A stretch of 34,793 bases of DNA. Source: Accumulibacter sp. (GTDB taxonomy: Bacteria; Pseudomonadota; Gammaproteobacteria; Burkholderiales; Rhodocyclaceae). Below the pieces are notes generated by a model. That model saw only the letters and a list, made by a program, of their open reading frames with translations. It made no database searches and had not been told where the DNA came from. The stretch is taken from NCBI GenBank assembly GCA_031266435.1, contig JAISAZ010000091.1, forward strand, positions 1 to 34,793. The letters are read 5' to 3'. Of the stretch, positions 26,852-34,500 are shown in pieces. Within the stretch, counting starts at the first letter, position 1; every line of letters begins with the position of its first letter. The position numbers and the translations under genes were made by a program.

Positions 26852-27511
26852 ATGCGGATAAAACGTCGTTTAAGCGCGTTGGGCGCCCTGATGAATTTGG
26901 CGCTTTTTCTGGCTTTCGCATCGCCGGCGTGGGCGACGGATGTCGGGATCGCGGGGATATTTCCCGGAAAAGCGCTCCTGACGATCAACGGCGGTCCGCC
27001 GCGTATCGTTGCCGTCGGCGCCGCCGCCGACGGCGTCAAGGTCGTCTCGATCCTTGGGGACACGGTCACTCTTGAATTCGACGGCGGGACGCGCGTCATG
27101 CGCGTCGGGCAAAACGTCGCCGCGCAGCGTTCGACGAGCACACGGCAGACCGCGATCCTGACGGCGGATGCGCGCGGCCATTTCATGACGACAGGCTACA
27201 TCAACGGCGTGTCGGTGCGCTTCATGGTCGATACCGGCGCGTCGATGATCGGCATCGGCGCGTCCGACGCGCACCGCCTCGCGCTCAATACGATCAACGG
27301 CGAGCGCGGCATGGCGAGCACGGCGAACGGAACCGCGTACGTCACGCGGATCAAGCTCGACTCGGTTCGCGTCGGCGACATTACCGTAAACGGCGTCGAC
27401 GCGCTCGTACATGAAACCAACATTCCCTTCGTACTCCTCGGCATGAGTTTCCTGAACCGGATGGAAATGGTGCGTGACGGCGGAACGATGACGCTGAAAA
27501 AACGTTTTTGA
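26852..27511 (+). CDS. Retropepsin-like aspartic protease (clan AA, TIGR02281-like)
   Basis: Predicted exported or membrane-anchored aspartic protease of 219 residues. A signal peptide (MRIKRRLSALGALMNLALFLA..., cleavage near PAWA) is followed by a domain of about 70 residues with a KALLTINGGPPR beta-rich segment. The retropepsin-like domain then has the catalytic triad D127-T-G in FMVDTGASMIGIGASDA and a conserved LLGMSFLNRMEM near the C-terminus. Single-domain clan AA proteases work as dimers. AGGGAGG lies nine bases upstream of ATG 26852; ATG 26843 directly follows the same site and is too close. It starts 31 bp after rquA and runs into the Nudix gene, so the three may be one operon. Substrate unknown. 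Confidence 0.85.
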   Translation: MRIKRRLSALGALMNLALFLAFASPAWATDVGIAGIFPGKALLTINGGPPRIVAVGAAADGVKVVSILGDTVTLEFDGGTRVMRVGQNVAAQRSTSTRQTAILTADARGHFMTTGYINGVSVRFMVDTGASMIGIGASDAHRLALNTINGERGMASTANGTAYVTRIKLDSVRVGDITVNGVDALVHETNIPFVLLGMSFLNRMEMVRDGGTMTLKKRF

Positions 27512-27516
27512 ACACC

Positions 27517-28212
27517 ATGAAAATCGCCATGCCTTCCGAATCCTGCAAATCCTGCGAATCTTCCGATTCGTCCGATTCATCGGGTACGCCACCCTGCCCT
27601 TCCTTTCCGGTCGACCTCGAATATCTGCGCGCGGCGCTCCTGAAAAAGCCGGGAACCGAGGAGAGAATCGGCGGTCACGGGTGGGATGACGAAAACGCCG
27701 GAAGCGTCGAAAACAGCAGGAAACTCGTTCCCGCGTCGATCATGTTTCCGATCGTCCTGCGCGACGAGGAGCCGCGCGTCCTCTTCACGCGCCGCACCGA
27801 CCACTTGAGGGATCATCCGGGGCAGATCTGTTTTCCCGGCGGACGCGCCGACCCCGGTGACGCTTCCGCCGCGGATACCGCGATCCGCGAAGTGTGGGAG
27901 GAGACGGGGATTCCCGCCGACCGGGTCGAGGTCATCGGCTACCTGCCCGACCGCTGGACGATCACGGGTTTCAGGATCACGCCCGTCGTCGCCCTCGTCC
28001 GACCGCCGTTCGAACTCAAGCCTGACGCTTTTGAAGTCGCCGACATTTTCGAAGCCCCGCTCGCCTTTCTCCTCGACTTGGCGAACCACCATGTCACGCC
28101 GGTGCCGGGTTCGGCGCGTTCGCTCGTTTCCATCCCCTACGGCGAGCGCAATATTTGGGGCGCGACGGCGGGGATCATCCACGCATTTTCGAAGCGTCTC
28201 GCCTCAAAATAA
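27517..28212 (+). CDS. CoA pyrophosphatase-type Nudix hydrolase
   Basis: Nudix hydrolase of 231 residues of the NudL/coenzyme A diphosphatase group, expected to split CoA or its derivatives into phosphopantetheine and 3',5'-ADP. The CoA-specific upstream motif LFTRRTDHLRDHPGQICFPG leads into the Nudix box GGRADPGDASAADTAIREVW and EETGI (108-132) with REVWEETG intact. The N-terminus is odd: residues 5-23 (SESCKSCESSDSSDSSG) come from a 9-bp-period array like the intergenic ones, so the true gene may start later at a non-ATG codon, or the array has been absorbed. No ribosome site is clear; translation may be coupled to the protease gene that ends at 27511. Confidence 0.88.
   Translation: MKIAMPSESCKSCESSDSSDSSGTPPCPSFPVDLEYLRAALLKKPGTEERIGGHGWDDENAGSVENSRKLVPASIMFPIVLRDEEPRVLFTRRTDHLRDHPGQICFPGGRADPGDASAADTAIREVWEETGIPADRVEVIGYLPDRWTITGFRITPVVALVRPPFELKPDAFEVADIFEAPLAFLLDLANHHVTPVPGSARSLVSIPYGERNIWGATAGIIHAFSKRLASK
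27538..27582. repeat. 9-bp-period array within the Nudix N-terminus
   Basis: Units GAATCCTGC, AAATCCTGC, GAATCTTCC, GATTCGTCC and GATTCATCG at exact 9-bp spacing, coding for Ser-Cys/Ser-acidic triplets. Related 9-bp units stand at 31469-31504. Confidence 0.65.
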
Positions 28213-28250
28213 GTCTCCCCCAATTTGCGGAGACGTACTCCACAGTCGGT

Positions 28251-28280
28251 TTGACAAAAGACGTCTGGACGTCATATACT
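28251..28280 (+). promoter_or_regulatory. Strong promoter of the methyltransferase gene
   Basis: TTGACA (28251-28256) and TATACT (28275-28280) with an 18-bp spacer, the best sigma-70 promoter match in the window. The -10 lies between the arms of a 14-bp inverted repeat, so it is likely controlled. Confidence 0.7.
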
Positions 28281-28299
28281 TTCAAGACGTCCAGACGTC
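28260..28299. promoter_or_regulatory. Operator-like inverted repeat with four GACGTC sites
   Basis: GACGTCTGGACGTC (28260-28273) and its exact reverse complement GACGTCCAGACGTC (28286-28299) flank a 12-bp centre holding the -10 box. Each arm itself contains two GACGTC palindromes. A bound protein would block transcription of the methyltransferase. Confidence 0.7.
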
Positions 28300-28365
28300 A
28301 GAATGACTGGATTCAAGAGTGCACAATACATCGATCGTCCGGCTTACGGCATCCAGGGAAAAAAC

Positions 28366-29496
28366 ATGAACGTAAAATTGCCCCCCGGCAGCGTTCGAGA
28401 CGCCATATTTGAGACGCTTTCAAGGTCGGCAAGTCCTGTCAAGATTCAGGATATAGAAATGGAAGTTGGGAGAATCCTCGGACCAACACCGCCATCTTCC
28501 ATCCGTTCTTATCTTCGAATAAACACACCAAAAACTTTCATTCGTGTGAATCGCGGGGTATATGCGCTACGGCAGCAATGGGAGTGTGAAAAACCCAGGC
28601 TTCAGGGGGCGGCGTCATCCATGTTTCGATATGGGAAATCGGAACTTTACAATGAGGATTGTTTTGACTGGCTGAAAGCCCAGCCACCCAATAGTATTCA
28701 TGCCGTGGTGACCGACCCGCCCTATGGACTCGTTGAATACTCCAAAGAAGAACAAGCCAAATTGAAACGTGGCAAAGGCGGCGTCTGGCGCATACCCCCG
28801 TCATTTGACGGGCATACGCGTTCACCTTTGCCGCGATTTACGACTCTCACGTCCGACCAACTGGATGAATTAAGGAGTTTTTTCCGTTTTTTTGGGCACG
28901 TCCTGTCCCCTGTTTTGACACCCGGCGCCCATGTCCTCGTTGCATCCAATCCTCTGCTGTCGTACATCCTTTCCAGCGCGCTTGCAGAAGCCGGACTGGA
29001 ACGACGAGGCGAAATAATACGTTTGACAATGACGATGCGCGGCGGCGACCGCCCAAAAGGCGCTCACAACGAATTCCCGGAGGTAAGCGTCATGCCGCGA
29101 TCGATGTGGGAGCCTTGGGTTATTTTCAGAAAACCGCTTGAGGGCAGGGTTCAAGATAACTTAAAGCGATGGAAAACCGGAGCATTTCGCCGCCCAAGCA
29201 AAGATCATCCATTTTGTGACGTCATCAAATCCAGTCCAACTCGCGGTATCGAGCGCAAGATTGCTCCTCATCCCAGTTTGAAGCCGCAAACTTTTTTACG
29301 CAAAGTTGTCAGAGCGGTCTTGCCTCTGGGCGAAGGCGTCATTTTGGATCCTTTTGCGGGATCAGGCTCCACGCTTTCCGCGGCGGAAGCCATTGGGTAC
29401 AGGAGTATCGGCGTTGAAAAGGATTCGGGCTACTTCCTGATGGCTCGAAAAGCCATCCCCGATCTCGCAAAATATCAAGTGGCGGACGATTTATAA
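28366..29496 (+). CDS. Beta-class DNA methyltransferase with N-terminal winged helix
   Basis: SAM-dependent DNA methyltransferase of 376 residues. Residues 8-65 form a winged-helix-like domain of the HARE-HTH kind (VRDAIFETLSRSASPVKIQDI...RGVYAL). The catalytic motif IV is TDPPYG (DPPY at 117-120), and the SAM-binding motif I DPFAGSGST (328-336) comes after it. This order defines the beta class. DPPY points to adenine-N6 more than cytosine-N4, but either is possible. The start is ATG 28366 with AGGGA seven bases upstream; ATG 28303 has no ribosome site. Its 3' end overlaps the convergent nuclease gene by 22 bp. Base composition is visibly lower in GC than the dap or Nudix genes, consistent with transfer. 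The recognition sequence cannot be read from the protein. Confidence 0.88.
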   Translation: MNVKLPPGSVRDAIFETLSRSASPVKIQDIEMEVGRILGPTPPSSIRSYLRINTPKTFIRVNRGVYALRQQWECEKPRLQGAASSMFRYGKSELYNEDCFDWLKAQPPNSIHAVVTDPPYGLVEYSKEEQAKLKRGKGGVWRIPPSFDGHTRSPLPRFTTLTSDQLDELRSFFRFFGHVLSPVLTPGAHVLVASNPLLSYILSSALAEAGLERRGEIIRLTMTMRGGDRPKGAHNEFPEVSVMPRSMWEPWVIFRKPLEGRVQDNLKRWKTGAFRRPSKDHPFCDVIKSSPTRGIERKIAPHPSLKPQTFLRKVVRAVLPLGEGVILDPFAGSGSTLSAAEAIGYRSIGVEKDSGYFLMARKAIPDLAKYQVADDL

Positions 29497-30083
29497 ATCC
29501 AGTTTTTGCGAAGATTCTCGACTCCGGCCTTGTGCAAAGTTGCCGTTCGGGTTCCAAGTTCTCCCCGTAAATTCTTTCTGAAATCCTCAACGGATACATG
29601 CGCCAGATAGACTTCTGTAAACTTCATGGGCGCACGACTTTTGGCCGGCTCGGACTCGGTGTCCAAAACATATACAAAAACACACATCCATTGATTACGC
29701 GCGCCGTGCGTATCGACCGCGCCCCCGCTTTTCTGCGTGGTCTTGATTTCAACGCCCTCCTCTCCGGCCTTGACGGCATTGTTGGAGTATTTACCTTGGG
29801 GAACCAGGTCGGGATGGCCGTTGAAATACTTGTTTTCTACAAGCGACCTGGAATGACGCGCCAAACTCGAAGTCAGCATATCCGATATCAGCCCGGACAT
29901 AATGGCCGGTCGCAACATGTCATCGAGTCGATAAAGTCCCTTTGCGACAAGTAAAGAATTCACATCGGAAAAAAAGTCATAAATATCCTGCATGGCCATC
30001 TCGAAATCCTTGAGTCTCAACTCATAAGGCAAGACAGCATCTTTGTTGAAGCATCCTTCGTCGGCATTGTTTTCAGTATGCAT
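29475..30083 (-). CDS. Putative type II restriction endonuclease, PD-(D/E)XK fold
   Basis: Protein of 202 residues, convergent with the methyltransferase. A nuclease motif is visible: HPDL (Asp92) followed 20 residues later by EGVEIKTTQ (Glu112-x-Lys114), the spacing and form of a PD-(D/E)XK active site, then a strand-like WMCVFVYVLD. The N-terminal half is helical, with a YDFFSDVNSLLVAKGLYRLDD segment likely used in folding or DNA contact. The start at ATG 30083 follows an AGGGGG only three bases away, so the alternative start at 30146 remains possible. Pairing with a methyltransferase and low-GC composition support a restriction-modification role. I do not recognise the specificity. Confidence 0.7.
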   Translation of the reverse strand: MHTENNADEGCFNKDAVLPYELRLKDFEMAMQDIYDFFSDVNSLLVAKGLYRLDDMLRPAIMSGLISDMLTSSLARHSRSLVENKYFNGHPDLVPQGKYSNNAVKAGEEGVEIKTTQKSGGAVDTHGARNQWMCVFVYVLDTESEPAKSRAPMKFTEVYLAHVSVEDFRKNLRGELGTRTATLHKAGVENLRKNWIYKSSAT

Positions 30084-30207
30084 GCGCCCCCTGTTTTTAC
30101 AATTTCGATCTCTCGAATATCTTAAAACCGCCGTGCAGTATCGCACAGATCAAGTTTGAAACGTGCTTCACAAAACGCGAATTCTCGGCTACTTTTTTGA
30201 TCGGGTC

Positions 30208-31419
30208 TCAATAAATCAGAAAAGCCTCGCGCTCGTCCCGCCAGCGCATTTCGTCGGCGCTTGCCACGCGGTCGAGGTCTTCCGGCGTCGCTTCCGGGTC
30301 GTCGACCCACTCGCGCAGCAGCGTTCCGCCGTTGATCAGGTCAATCGCGAGGCGATCGCGCTCATATTCGTAGGGAAAGTCGCGCCACAGCGCGTAATCG
30401 GGATAAAGCCGCCGTAGCGCCTTGAACGCGAGCGCTTGCAGGCGCCAGGGACGAAAGTCGAGAGGATTGTAATGCGGCGCCTCGACGTGAATCTGGACGC
30501 CGCGACACAGCGCTCCGGCGTGCTTGTGAAAAACCGGCTCGAAGACGGTCTCGCGCAGGCGGCACCCCTTCGTCCAATCGGGAGCGAGCGCTGCCATTTC
30601 GTCGAGTAGCCGTCGGGCGGCGAGGTCCGGCGCGCCAAAGCTTTCGAGCGGGCGCGTCGTCCCGCGCGCTTCCGAGAGCGTCGTGCCTTCGAGCATGACC
30701 GTACCGGGATAGCAACGCGCCATCGATACGTTCGGCGCGTTCGGGCTTGGATTGACCCACGCGCGTTCTCCGACCGGCCAGCCGTAACCCGGCGCGGCGT
30801 CCGGCGACCAGCCGCGCATCGGAACGACCGTCAGGTCGAGGTCGAGCTTCAGGTGCGCGACGAACCAGCGCGCGAGTTCGCCGAGCGTGAGACCATGCCG
30901 CATCGGCAGCGGACCGGCGCCGACGAAGCTCTCCCAACCCGCCTGGAGCAAGCTACCCTCGACCGGGCGTCCGATGGGGTTCGGCCGATCGAGCACCCAG
31001 ACGGGCTTCTCGCACTTGGCCGCGGCTTCGAGCAGATAGCGCAGCGTCGTGATGAAGGTGTAAATACGGCATCCCAAGTCCTGGAGGTCGATCAGCAGCG
31101 CGTCGAAGCTCGCCATCATTTCGGGCGTCGGGCGCCGCGTTCTGCCGTAGAGGCTGAAGACCGGAATCACGTGGACCGGGTCGAAAAAATCGTCCGATTC
31201 GACCATATTGTCCTGCTTGTCGCCGCGTAAGCCGTGCTGCGGCCCGAACGCGGCGGAAAGGCGAATCCCCGGTAGCGCCGCGAGCGCGTCGAGCGCGTGC
31301 GTCAGGTTTTCCGTGACCGACGCCGGATGCGCGACGAGCGCGATGCGTTTTCCGGCAAGTGGCGCTCGCCATTCTACTTCTTCGATGAAACGGTCGAGTC
31401 CGAAACGAGGGCTGGGCAT
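30208..31419 (-). CDS. NamZ-like exo-beta-N-acetylmuramidase (DUF1343)
   Basis: Protein of 403 residues of the DUF1343/YbbC family. The characterised Bacillus member NamZ removes N-acetylmuramic acid from the ends of peptidoglycan fragments. Conserved stretches include LVAHPASVTENLTHALD, FGPQHGLRGDKQDNM, SLYGRTRRPTPEMM, DLQDLGCRIYTFITTLRYLLEAA, VLDRPNPIGR and a NPSPNAPN region followed by CYPGTVMLEGT. No signal peptide is visible, so a cytoplasmic place is suggested, as expected if it serves muropeptide recycling. It lies 88 bp after the DOMON-like gene on the same strand, and the gap holds a 9-bp array. No MurQ or AmgK gene is present here. Confidence 0.88.
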   Translation of the reverse strand: MPSPRFGLDRFIEEVEWRAPLAGKRIALVAHPASVTENLTHALDALAALPGIRLSAAFGPQHGLRGDKQDNMVESDDFFDPVHVIPVFSLYGRTRRPTPEMMASFDALLIDLQDLGCRIYTFITTLRYLLEAAAKCEKPVWVLDRPNPIGRPVEGSLLQAGWESFVGAGPLPMRHGLTLGELARWFVAHLKLDLDLTVVPMRGWSPDAAPGYGWPVGERAWVNPSPNAPNVSMARCYPGTVMLEGTTLSEARGTTRPLESFGAPDLAARRLLDEMAALAPDWTKGCRLRETVFEPVFHKHAGALCRGVQIHVEAPHYNPLDFRPWRLQALAFKALRRLYPDYALWRDFPYEYERDRLAIDLINGGTLLREWVDDPEATPEDLDRVASADEMRWRDEREAFLIY

Positions 31420-31468
31420 GAGGCGCTTTCTGAATCAATCGAAAGTGTTGAGAATTGGAAGTGTCAAC

Positions 31469-31504
31469 GAATGCGGCGAATACGGCGAATGTGGAGAATC
31501 CGGC
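31469..31504. repeat. 9-bp-period array, four units
   Basis: Units GAATGCGGC, GAATACGGC, GAATGTGGA and GAATCCGGC at exact 9-bp spacing, ending 3 bp before the DOMON-like stop codon (31508-31510). Confidence 0.65.
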
Positions 31505-31507
31505 AAT

Positions 31508-32059
31508 TCAATCCCTCCCGGGTTCGCAAAGAAAACCGTCGCGGCGGTGAAAGTCGGGGTGTTCGCCCACATGGCGAAGCGCCCAGTAGGTCAAACCGCC
31601 GGGGGTCTCGACGACGGCCGAGAGGCCGACCCGCGTCTCGTCGGAAAAAGCCGCGCCGTCGCCGTGCGCGACGACAGCGCGCAATTCCAGCCACGGCGGT
31701 CGGACGCTGGCGCGGATCTTCGGCGCTCCTACAGCGGCGTCCGCGCGCCCCTGGCGATAGTCGGAAAAATCGTAGGCCGCCCAATCGCCAGACGGGGAAA
31801 AATTGAATTCGCGGTAATCGCTCCGATTCGCCGACGCGAGAAAGGCTTCAAAACACGTATGTTCCCAAAGCCGGTCGGCGCGCCTCAGCGTACGGTCTGT
31901 GCAAAGCGAGAACAGCGGCGCGAGGAGGGTGAACGCGGCGCCTTCGGCACGCAAGAGATAACGAAATTCCCAAGCGCCCGTTCTCGAACGCTCACACGCC
32001 GCTTCGAGCGACACGCCTTCCGAAAGCGGTGCGCAGGGATGGCGGACGAGAGCGAGCAT
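31508..32059 (-). CDS. DOMON-like domain protein
   Basis: Protein of 183 residues resembling the DOMON-like proteins often found beside DUF1343 genes in proteobacteria. I start it at ATG 32059 (MLALVRHPCAPLSEG); 23 residues more are open upstream to 32128, but they look like a shadow. The recognisable stretch is RADRLWEHTCFEAFL (LWE.TCFE being the family hallmark), then YREFNFSPSGDWAAYDFSDYR and YWALRHVGEHPDFHRRDGF. No signal peptide or membrane segment is seen. The family is thought to bind small ligands such as sugars or heme, but its role is not established. The context suggests a link to cell-wall sugar recycling with the downstream NamZ-like gene. Confidence 0.8.
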   Translation of the reverse strand: MLALVRHPCAPLSEGVSLEAACERSRTGAWEFRYLLRAEGAAFTLLAPLFSLCTDRTLRRADRLWEHTCFEAFLASANRSDYREFNFSPSGDWAAYDFSDYRQGRADAAVGAPKIRASVRPPWLELRAVVAHGDGAAFSDETRVGLSAVVETPGGLTYWALRHVGEHPDFHRRDGFLCEPGRD

Positions 32060-32234
32060 GGGCGTCGGGGCTTTGGACTGTGGGAATGTCGGGATTTTAA
32101 GGAATTTCGCGGCGCGGCGCGGCGCCATGCGGAGATTTTTCGCAAAAAAGCGCGCGCGAACAGCGTTCAGACAAAATAGTGCTCAGTGATTGGCGCAAAA
32201 AACATCCGCCTTTAAGCGGGGGTACCGTAAACAC

Positions 32235-32267
32235 TCGTCAAAAAAGTAAAACCCGCCTTTTTGACGA
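32235..32267. repeat. TCGTCAAAAA hairpin, copy 2
   Basis: TCGTCAAAAA and TTTTTGACGA form a perfect 10-bp stem around a 13-base loop (AGTAAAACCCGCC). It lies upstream of the pilJ-type gene. Copy 1 is at 15724-15756. Confidence 0.55.
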
Positions 32268-32391
32268 TTCCTTATCATAATTTCACGAAATGAAATATAT
32301 GGAAATTATATGAAATTATATGCCGTCATTGACACACGGGCAAAAGTTGAAGATACTTGCAGATTATTCAGAATTTCCAGGACACTCTCCG

Positions 32392-34500
32392 ATGGTTTTT
32401 CTCGACGCCGCCAAGAACATCTTTTCACGGAAAACCGTGGAATCCGAGGACGCGGCCGACACGATCATCAACGAAGACCAACCGCCGATCGGCGACGAGA
32501 TCGTTTCGTCCGGCGAAACCCAGCCGAGTGGAGAGCATTCCGTCCGTGGTCAGATGATCGCGCTTTTTTCGATTGCCATCGTCTCGGCCTTCCTTTTTTT
32601 GCTCGTCGTTTTCTTCTCGCTCCGCACTTCGGGGCGAAACGTCGAAATGCGCGCCGTCACCACCGAAATGCAGATGCTGTCGCAACGCCTCGCGCGCGGC
32701 GTCGCCTTGGCGGTGCAGGGAAATCCCGAAGGCTTTCCCCTGACGCAGGAAGCCTACGTCCGTTTTGAAAATGACCTCGTCCGCCTCGAAGAACAGTCCC
32801 AAGTCCTGAACAGCGGCGCACAGGACGGTTTGCGCCGATTGCGCGAACTCTGGAACACGAGTTTTGCCCGTGGCGCGTCCGACAAACTTTCGCTCGAAAC
32901 GATCCTTGAGCAAAAAGAAGGAATGATCTCGCTGTACCGGCTGATCGGGCAAGCGAACGCCAAGACGGCGACGCTCGCGCAACTGAACCAGGAACTCGCG
33001 CGCATCGCGTCGCGCCTGCCGGAAAGAGATCAGACGCGCCTCGTTCAGACGCAACTCTCTCTCGCGCAGCTCTCCGGTGCCGCCAACATCTTCCTGACGC
33101 GCGACGCGAGTTCCGCCGAAGACCTTCCGACGCTCGTCGCCGCCCTCGACCGCTTCACCCGCTTGCGGCAGACGCTCGCGCGCGACGCTTACAGCGACGC
33201 CGACGCGGCGCGCCTCATCTCCGGTGTCGTCGAAAACACGAAAGACTACGAAGAAATACGCAGGCTCTTGCAACAGGACAGCGCCGGGATCGCCAACGCG
33301 CGTCTTGCGGGACGCACCGCGCTGCGCGATTCGGAAAGCCTGCTCCAGATCATCGTGGATCTCTCGCTCGCGTACGAAGAAAATTCGACGACGTGGGCGG
33401 CGCTGGTCGGAATCGTCCTCGCGGCCGCGACGCTCCTGTCGCTCTACTTTCTCGCCTACGTCTTCAAGCGCGACGAAACGCGCCGCCGCCTGCAATCCGA
33501 AGCCGAAAACCGCAGGAACCAGGAAGCGATCGAACGTCTGCTCAACGATATGGAACTCATCGCCGACGGCGACCTGACGGTTCGCGCCGTCGTCTCGCAC
33601 GAACTGACCGGCGCGATTGCCGACGCGGTCAACTACACGATCGAAGAACTGCGCACGCTGATTACCGAAATCAACCGCGCGACCGAGCAAGTCACGCGCA
33701 GCGTCGCGCAAGCGCAGTATATTTCGAACGAACTCCTGACGGCGACCGACCAGCAATCGAAGGAAATCGTCGAAACGAACCAGACCGTCAACCGCATCGT
33801 GCAATCCATACGCAGCGTTTCGGGTTCCGCCGCCGAGTCGTCCAAAGTGGCGAGCGCGTCCCTGTCGGCGACCAAGCGCGGAATCAAGGCCGTTAACGAC
33901 CAGATTCAGGGAATGAACGAAATCCGCGAGCAGATTCAGGACACGGCAAAGCGGATCAAGCGGCTCGGCGAATCGTCGCAAGAAATCGGCGAAATCGTCG
34001 AACTGATTTCGGACATCACCGAGCAGACCAATGTCCTCGCGCTGAACGCCGCGATCCAGGCGGCGGCGAGCGACTCGGCAGGCCGGGGATTCTCGATCCT
34101 CGCCGAAGAAGTCCAGCGCCTCGCCGAACACTCCGCCGAAGCGGCGCGGCAGATCGGGACGATCGTCAAGACGATCCAGTCGGACACGCACGACGCCGTC
34201 GCGGCGATGGAAAAGACGACGCAAGGCGTCGTCGAAGGGACGAAGCTCTCCGACGCCGCCGGCGCGGCGCTCTTCGAAATCGGCCGCGTCTCCGAAGAAA
34301 TGGCGCGCCACGTCGACCTCATCGCCGACGAAACCGAGGAGCAGACCAAGCTCGCAACGCAGGTCAACAACTCGATGCACACGATCTTCGGAGTAACCGA
34401 CAAAACCTCGCGCGGCACCAAACTCTCCGCTGAAACGGTCGGCCAACTCTCCGGCCTCGCTGCCGAACTCAAGAGTTCGGTTTCGGGGTTCAAGCTCTGA
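32392..34500 (+). CDS. pilJ: PilJ-type methyl-accepting chemotaxis protein
   Basis: Inner-membrane chemoreceptor of 702 residues for the twitching-motility (Pil-Chp) signalling pathway. The start is ATG 32392 (MVFLDAAKNIF) with AGGA nine bases upstream; ATG 32320 would add 24 residues. TM1 is near 50-75 (GQMIALFSIAIVSAFLFLLV). The periplasmic part contains a PilJ-type helical domain (MQMLSQRLARGVALAVQGN). TM2 is near 345-365 (WAALVGIVLAAATLLSLYFL), followed by a HAMP region (LIADGDLTVRAVV) and the MCP signalling domain with EQTNVLALNAAIQAA and GRGFSILAEEVQRLAEHSAE. The tip has SDSAGRGF where most receptors have AGEAGRGF. No pilG, pilH, pilI or chpA gene is next to it, so it is an orphan here. 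Confidence 0.88.
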   Translation: MVFLDAAKNIFSRKTVESEDAADTIINEDQPPIGDEIVSSGETQPSGEHSVRGQMIALFSIAIVSAFLFLLVVFFSLRTSGRNVEMRAVTTEMQMLSQRLARGVALAVQGNPEGFPLTQEAYVRFENDLVRLEEQSQVLNSGAQDGLRRLRELWNTSFARGASDKLSLETILEQKEGMISLYRLIGQANAKTATLAQLNQELARIASRLPERDQTRLVQTQLSLAQLSGAANIFLTRDASSAEDLPTLVAALDRFTRLRQTLARDAYSDADAARLISGVVENTKDYEEIRRLLQQDSAGIANARLAGRTALRDSESLLQIIVDLSLAYEENSTTWAALVGIVLAAATLLSLYFLAYVFKRDETRRRLQSEAENRRNQEAIERLLNDMELIADGDLTVRAVVSHELTGAIADAVNYTIEELRTLITEINRATEQVTRSVAQAQYISNELLTATDQQSKEIVETNQTVNRIVQSIRSVSGSAAESSKVASASLSATKRGIKAVNDQIQGMNEIREQIQDTAKRIKRLGESSQEIGEIVELISDITEQTNVLALNAAIQAAASDSAGRGFSILAEEVQRLAEHSAEAARQIGTIVKTIQSDTHDAVAAMEKTTQGVVEGTKLSDAAGAALFEIGRVSEEMARHVDLIADETEEQTKLATQVNNSMHTIFGVTDKTSRGTKLSAETVGQLSGLAAELKSSVSGFKL

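Noticed and set aside
31208-32179. Plus-strand frame opposite NamZ-like and DOMON-like genes
   Set aside because: It passes through the 9-bp array and has no motif; both minus-strand genes are recognisable families.
32235-32267. TCGTCAAAAA hairpin as an intrinsic terminator
   Set aside because: The stem is AT-rich, the loop is long and no U-run follows the stem; it also precedes rather than follows a plus-strand gene.
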